This document shows positions 13,815 to 17,452 of a stretch of 17,452 nucleotides of DNA, in pieces. A program made the translations under genes and the position numbers. Each line of letters begins with the position of its first letter. Positions within the stretch are counted from its first letter, which is position 1. The notes beneath the pieces are model-generated. The model did not search any database and was not told the DNA's origin. It was given only the letters and a program-made list of their open reading frames with translations. Source of the stretch: Akkermansiaceae bacterium UBA985 (lineage in GTDB: Bacteria; Verrucomicrobiota; Verrucomicrobiia; Verrucomicrobiales; Akkermansiaceae); NCBI GenBank assembly GCA_002292185.1, contig DBBL01000171.1:1-17452 (forward strand). The letters are read 5' to 3'.

Positions 13815-16800
13815 ATGAACAAGTTGATCCATTTTTGCCTGCACCAGAAGCTCGTCGTATTGCTTCTGCTGGCCTTCGTGATTGCGTGGGGCGTGCGAGT
13901 TGCGCCATTTGACTGGGATACGGGTGACTATCCCCGGGACCCAGTGGCGGTCGATGCCATTCCGGATCTCGGCGACAATCAGCAGATCATCTTCACCGAA
14001 TGGCCAGGGCGTTCCCCTCAAGACATTGAGGATCAGGTCACCTACCCGCTAACGGTTTCTCTCTTGGGGGTGCCAGGGGTGCGTGAAGTCCGTTCGTTTT
14101 CAATGTTTGGCTACTCCTATGTCTACCTCATCTTTGAGGAGGACATCGAGTTCTACTGGAGCCGGAGCCGGGTTCTCGAAAAGCTTAATTCACTGCCATC
14201 CGGCCTTATCCCCGACGAAGTCACTCCGACGCTTGGACCGGATGCGACCGGGCTCGGCCAGATATTTTGGTATTACCTCGAAGGTCGAGACCCCGATGGA
14301 AATCCAGCTGGTGGTTGGGATACCGACGAATTGAGATCCCTGCAGGATTGGCAGGTTCGCTATGCACTCCTTGCAGCGGAGGGTGTGGCTGAAGTCGCAT
14401 CAGTTGGCGGATACGTTCGGCAATACCAAGTAGATGTCGATCCAGACAAGCTGCGGGCTCATGACGTCACACTCGCACAAGTCGTCAATGCGGTGCGCAA
14501 ATCGAATCAGGAAATAGGAGCGAGAAATCTGGCGGTCAATGGGGTGGAGTATTTCATTCGCGCCACCGGCTACGTGGATGACGTGGATGATTTGCGAAAG
14601 GCCGTCGTCACTGTGCGTGACAACACACCCATCACAGTTGGCCAAGTGGCCTCAGTTGAATTAGGGCCCGCGCTTCGACGAGGAGCGCTCGATGTCAATG
14701 GCGCGGACGCTGCCGGAGGTGTAGTCGTCGCCCGATTTGGAGCGAATCCAATGGCTGCGATCAAAAGCACCAAAGCAAAAATCAAACAACTGGAAGGAGC
14801 CCTGCCCACCCGCGTGGTGATTGATTGGACCAGTGCCACGGTGGAAGAGGTGAAGGAGTTTGCCGCCAGCCAAGCGATTAAGCCCGCCTTCAGTTCGGAC
14901 GGGGTCAAAGATTTGGCTCAAGATGAGTGGACGGCCTGGGCAAAGCGTAGCGACCGCGCCGACTGGCCCGACTGGATGACGACCTCAACGGTCACCGTGG
15001 TGCCTTTCTATGACCGCAGCCATCTCATCTCTGAAACTCTCAACACTCTGGACGAGGCACTGTGGCAGCAAATTTTGGTCACGATCATTGTTGTGGTGGT
15101 GATGGTGCTGCATCTGCGCAGCAGTCTACTGATCTCCGCCATGCTGCCGCTGGCGGTGCTGATCACCTTCATCACCATGAAGCTCGCTGGGGTGGATGCA
15201 AACATCGTGGCACTGGCGGGCATCGCGATTGCCATCGGCACCGTGGTCGATGTCGGCATCGTTCTGACCGAGAACATGCTCAAGCATCTGGATGAAGCGG
15301 ATCCGAGTGAGTCGAAAGCATCAGTGATTTATCGCGCTGTGACAGAGGTTGCGTCTGCGGTGACCACATCAGTCGCCACCACCGTGATCAGCTTTCTTCC
15401 TGTCTTCACAATGACCGGAGAGGCTGGGCGCTTGTTTCGGCCATTGGCCTTCACCAAGACTTTCGCTCTCATTGCTTCGATCGTCGTCGCGCTCACCATC
15501 ATCCCACCGGTGGCGCACATCATTTTCGGCTACCTACCTCGATTCGTGCGGGAGCGCAGACTGCATGCCGCCTTATTGCTTCTGGCGGGCGGATTGATTT
15601 CATTCACCTTCTCACCACTACTCGCGGGAGCGCTTATCGCACTGGCGATCGGCGTCTATGTGTATCCCAAGGTTGCAGGGCGGGTTGGTAGATTCGCACT
15701 ACTCACGGCGAATCTGGTGATTGCCGTCGTCGTCGCCTGGCTGCTGACTCTCGATTGGATGCCTCTCGGTCTCGATCGGAGTAGCGCTATCAACTTCATC
15801 TTTGTGTTCCTGATCATTGGCGGGCTGCTTGTTGCATTCCGAGGCTTTGAAATGGCCTACGGTAAAGTTCTGCAATGGTGCCTTCGACATAAGGCGATGT
15901 TTCTTAGTTTACCGGTCGTGCTGCTCGTATTGGCAGGAAGCATCTGGTTGGGCTTCGACAAAATCTTCAGCTGGCTACCCAAGACCGTTGGGGACGGAAT
16001 CACCGAAACTAGAATTTGGAAGGATGCCTCCCAAAAGTTCCCAGGCCTTGGCCGAGAATTTCGTCCTGCCCTTGATGAGGGCTCATTCCTCTTCATGCCG
16101 ACAGTCAGCCCCCATGCTTCGATTGATGAAGCGACAGAATCGCTCCGCCAGCTCGATGCCGCGATTGCCAGCATTCCAGAAGTCTCTCAAGTGGTTGGTA
16201 AAATTGGGCGGGTCGAGTCACCCCTCGATCCTGCTCCGATCTCGATGGTCGAAACAGTGATCAACTACATTTCCGAATACAAGTCGGACGAGAAAGGCCG
16301 GGTTCTTCGCTTCCGCACGAATGAACAGGGAGATTTCCTTTACGATGAATCGGGTAAACTCATCGCGGATGCTAAAGGGGAGCCGTTCCGTCAATGGCGG
16401 CCAGAGATCCAGTCTCCGGATGACATCTGGCAGGAAATCGACCGCGTAACTCGGATGCCGGGAGTCACCGGAGCACCGAAACTTCAGCCCATCGAAACAC
16501 GACTTGTCATGCTCCGCACCGGCATGCGTGCGCCCATGGGACTCAAGATCAAGGGGCCGGATCTAGAGACCATCCAAAACTTCGGCCTCCAGGTCGAACG
16601 ACTGATGCGCTCCGGCGAAGTGCCAGGCCTTGCCACAGCCACGGTCAATGCCGACCGCATTGTTGGTAAACCTTACCTTGAAATCATCCCGGACCGCGAT
16701 GCCGCTTCACGCTACGGCTTGAACATTTCAGATGTCCACGAAGCGATCCAAGGTGCCATTGGCGGGAAGATGACAGGGAGTAGCATCGAAGGCCGGGAAC

Positions 16801-17452
16801 GCTACATGATTCAGGTGCGTTACGCACGGGAACGGCGCGATGACATCGAGAGTCTCGGTCGAATTCTCGTCACCTCTGCAGAGGGCGCTCAAGTGCCTCT
16901 GGAGCAACTCGCTGACCTTCGCTATGTCCGTGGACCACAAGTCATCAAAGCGGAAGACACTTTCCTGACCGGCTATGTCACTTTCGGGGCCGAAGCCGGT
17001 TTCGCGGAAGTCGATGTCGTTGAATCCGTGAGGGACTACCTCTCGGAGAAGGAAGCGAGCGGTGAACTCATCCGTCCTCCCGGGCTGCGATACGACTTCG
17101 CCGGCAACTACGAAGCCGCTTTGGAATTCAACCGCACCCTGCTCTTCATGTTGCCGATCTGTCTCGGGGCAATTTTCATGCTGCTATACCTAGACAGCCG
17201 TTCGGCAATCAACACGGGCATCATCTTCAGCGGTGTCGGGGTTGCGTGGGCAGGTGGTTTCTTGATGCTCTGGCTATACGGCCAACCCGGGTTTCTTGAT
17301 TTCGAGATTTTCGGCCACCACCTTGGCCACCTCTTCAATGTTGGGCCCATCAATATGTCAACCGCTGTCTGGGTTGGCTTTCTGGCACTCTTCGGGATTG
17401 CCACGGATGATGGCGTCGTTGTTTCTACTTATCTGCGGCAGAAGTTCGATGA
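13815..17452 (+). CDS. CusA-like heavy-metal RND efflux pump (3' end outside the window)
   Basis: The ATG at 13815 lies 18 nt after the adaptor stop. The frame is open to the window edge (1212 codons read), so the C-terminus is missing. It matches HME-RND permeases: VDAIPDLGDNQQII and WPGRSPQDIEDQVTYPL near the start, FGYSYVYLIFEE, GIAIAIGTVVDVGIVLTEN in TM4 with Asp479, and MPTVSPHASI in the periplasmic domain. The AIG-x-VVD pattern is closer to the Cu(I)/Ag(I) CusA type than to the DFG pattern of CzcA. Compared with E. coli CusA (about 1047 residues) it carries extra segments: about 45 residues near 348-395, about four extra hydrophobic helices at roughly 581-680 between TM6 and TM7, and about 40 residues near 826-870. 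It expels metal to the outside using the proton gradient. Confidence 0.93.
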   Translation, partial: MNKLIHFCLHQKLVVLLLLAFVIAWGVRVAPFDWDTGDYPRDPVAVDAIPDLGDNQQIIFTEWPGRSPQDIEDQVTYPLTVSLLGVPGVREVRSFSMFGYSYVYLIFEEDIEFYWSRSRVLEKLNSLPSGLIPDEVTPTLGPDATGLGQIFWYYLEGRDPDGNPAGGWDTDELRSLQDWQVRYALLAAEGVAEVASVGGYVRQYQVDVDPDKLRAHDVTLAQVVNAVRKSNQEIGARNLAVNGVEYFIRATGYVDDVDDLRKAVVTVRDNTPITVGQVASVELGPALRRGALDVNGADAAGGVVVARFGANPMAAIKSTKAKIKQLEGALPTRVVIDWTSATVEEVKEFAASQAIKPAFSSDGVKDLAQDEWTAWAKRSDRADWPDWMTTSTVTVVPFYDRSHLISETLNTLDEALWQQILVTIIVVVVMVLHLRSSLLISAMLPLAVLITFITMKLAGVDANIVALAGIAIAIGTVVDVGIVLTENMLKHLDEADPSESKASVIYRAVTEVASAVTTSVATTVISFLPVFTMTGEAGRLFRPLAFTKTFALIASIVVALTIIPPVAHIIFGYLPRFVRERRLHAALLLLAGGLISFTFSPLLAGALIALAIGVYVYPKVAGRVGRFALLTANLVIAVVVAWLLTLDWMPLGLDRSSAINFIFVFLIIGGLLVAFRGFEMAYGKVLQWCLRHKAMFLSLPVVLLVLAGSIWLGFDKIFSWLPKTVGDGITETRIWKDASQKFPGLGREFRPALDEGSFLFMPTVSPHASIDEATESLRQLDAAIASIPEVSQVVGKIGRVESPLDPAPISMVETVINYISEYKSDEKGRVLRFRTNEQGDFLYDESGKLIADAKGEPFRQWRPEIQSPDDIWQEIDRVTRMPGVTGAPKLQPIETRLVMLRTGMRAPMGLKIKGPDLETIQNFGLQVERLMRSGEVPGLATATVNADRIVGKPYLEIIPDRDAASRYGLNISDVHEAIQGAIGGKMTGSSIEGRERYMIQVRYARERRDDIESLGRILVTSAEGAQVPLEQLADLRYVRGPQVIKAEDTFLTGYVTFGAEAGFAEVDVVESVRDYLSEKEASGELIRPPGLRYDFAGNYEAALEFNRTLLFMLPICLGAIFMLLYLDSRSAINTGIIFSGVGVAWAGGFLMLWLYGQPGFLDFEIFGHHLGHLFNVGPINMSTAVWVGFLALFGIATDDGVVVSTYLRQKFD

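Overview
The window looks like a chromosomal stretch from a Verrucomicrobiota bacterium, probably near Opitutales/Puniceicoccales. The evidence is a secreted DUF1080 protein, a Tat-exported FAD oxidoreductase of the FAD_oxidored type, a secreted protein with TSP3-like calcium loops, and many starts without a clear Shine-Dalgarno. This placement is inferred from gene content, not from a marker gene.

Left part (1-5045), ordinary metabolism: a DMT/EamA exporter overlaps a secreted alpha/beta hydrolase by 1 nt. A convergent secreted DUF1080 protein follows. Divergent from it is a Tat-type FAD oxidoreductase, whose upstream region carries an operator-like repeat, then a small heme-membrane-type protein. 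That last gene is cut off near 5045.

Junction zone (about 5045-6215): AT-rich sequence holds one reverse-strand secreted protein with TSP3/EF-hand-like loops. It has a frameshift after its signal peptide and abuts the broken membrane gene. This looks like the edge of an inserted or rearranged island.

Right part (6342-17452), a heavy-metal resistance island: a three-gene cluster matches the order and sizes of cnrYXH of Cupriavidus (anti-sigma, periplasmic metal sensor, ECF sigma). Next come small metal-binding proteins: a cytoplasmic Cys-rich TRASH/YHS-like protein, a secreted DUF3347 protein, a small basic secreted peptide and a TRASH/YHS-like lipoprotein. Last is a tripartite efflux operon: a TolC/CusC-like lipoprotein, an unusually long CusB-like adaptor with two heavy-metal-binding domains and a C-terminal DUF3347 domain, and a CusA-like RND pump that runs off the window end.

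Working model (inference): metal entering the periplasm is sensed by the CnrX-like protein, which makes the CnrY-like anti-sigma release the ECF sigma. The sigma activates its own cluster and probably other island genes; two similar candidate promoters (GGAA-containing -35, 15-nt spacer, GTC) lie before the cluster and before the cytoplasmic TRASH-like gene. The pump resembles the Cu(I)/Ag(I) CusA type, whereas cnrYXH is known from Co/Ni sensing, so the pairing itself is of interest. The sequence does not settle the metal.
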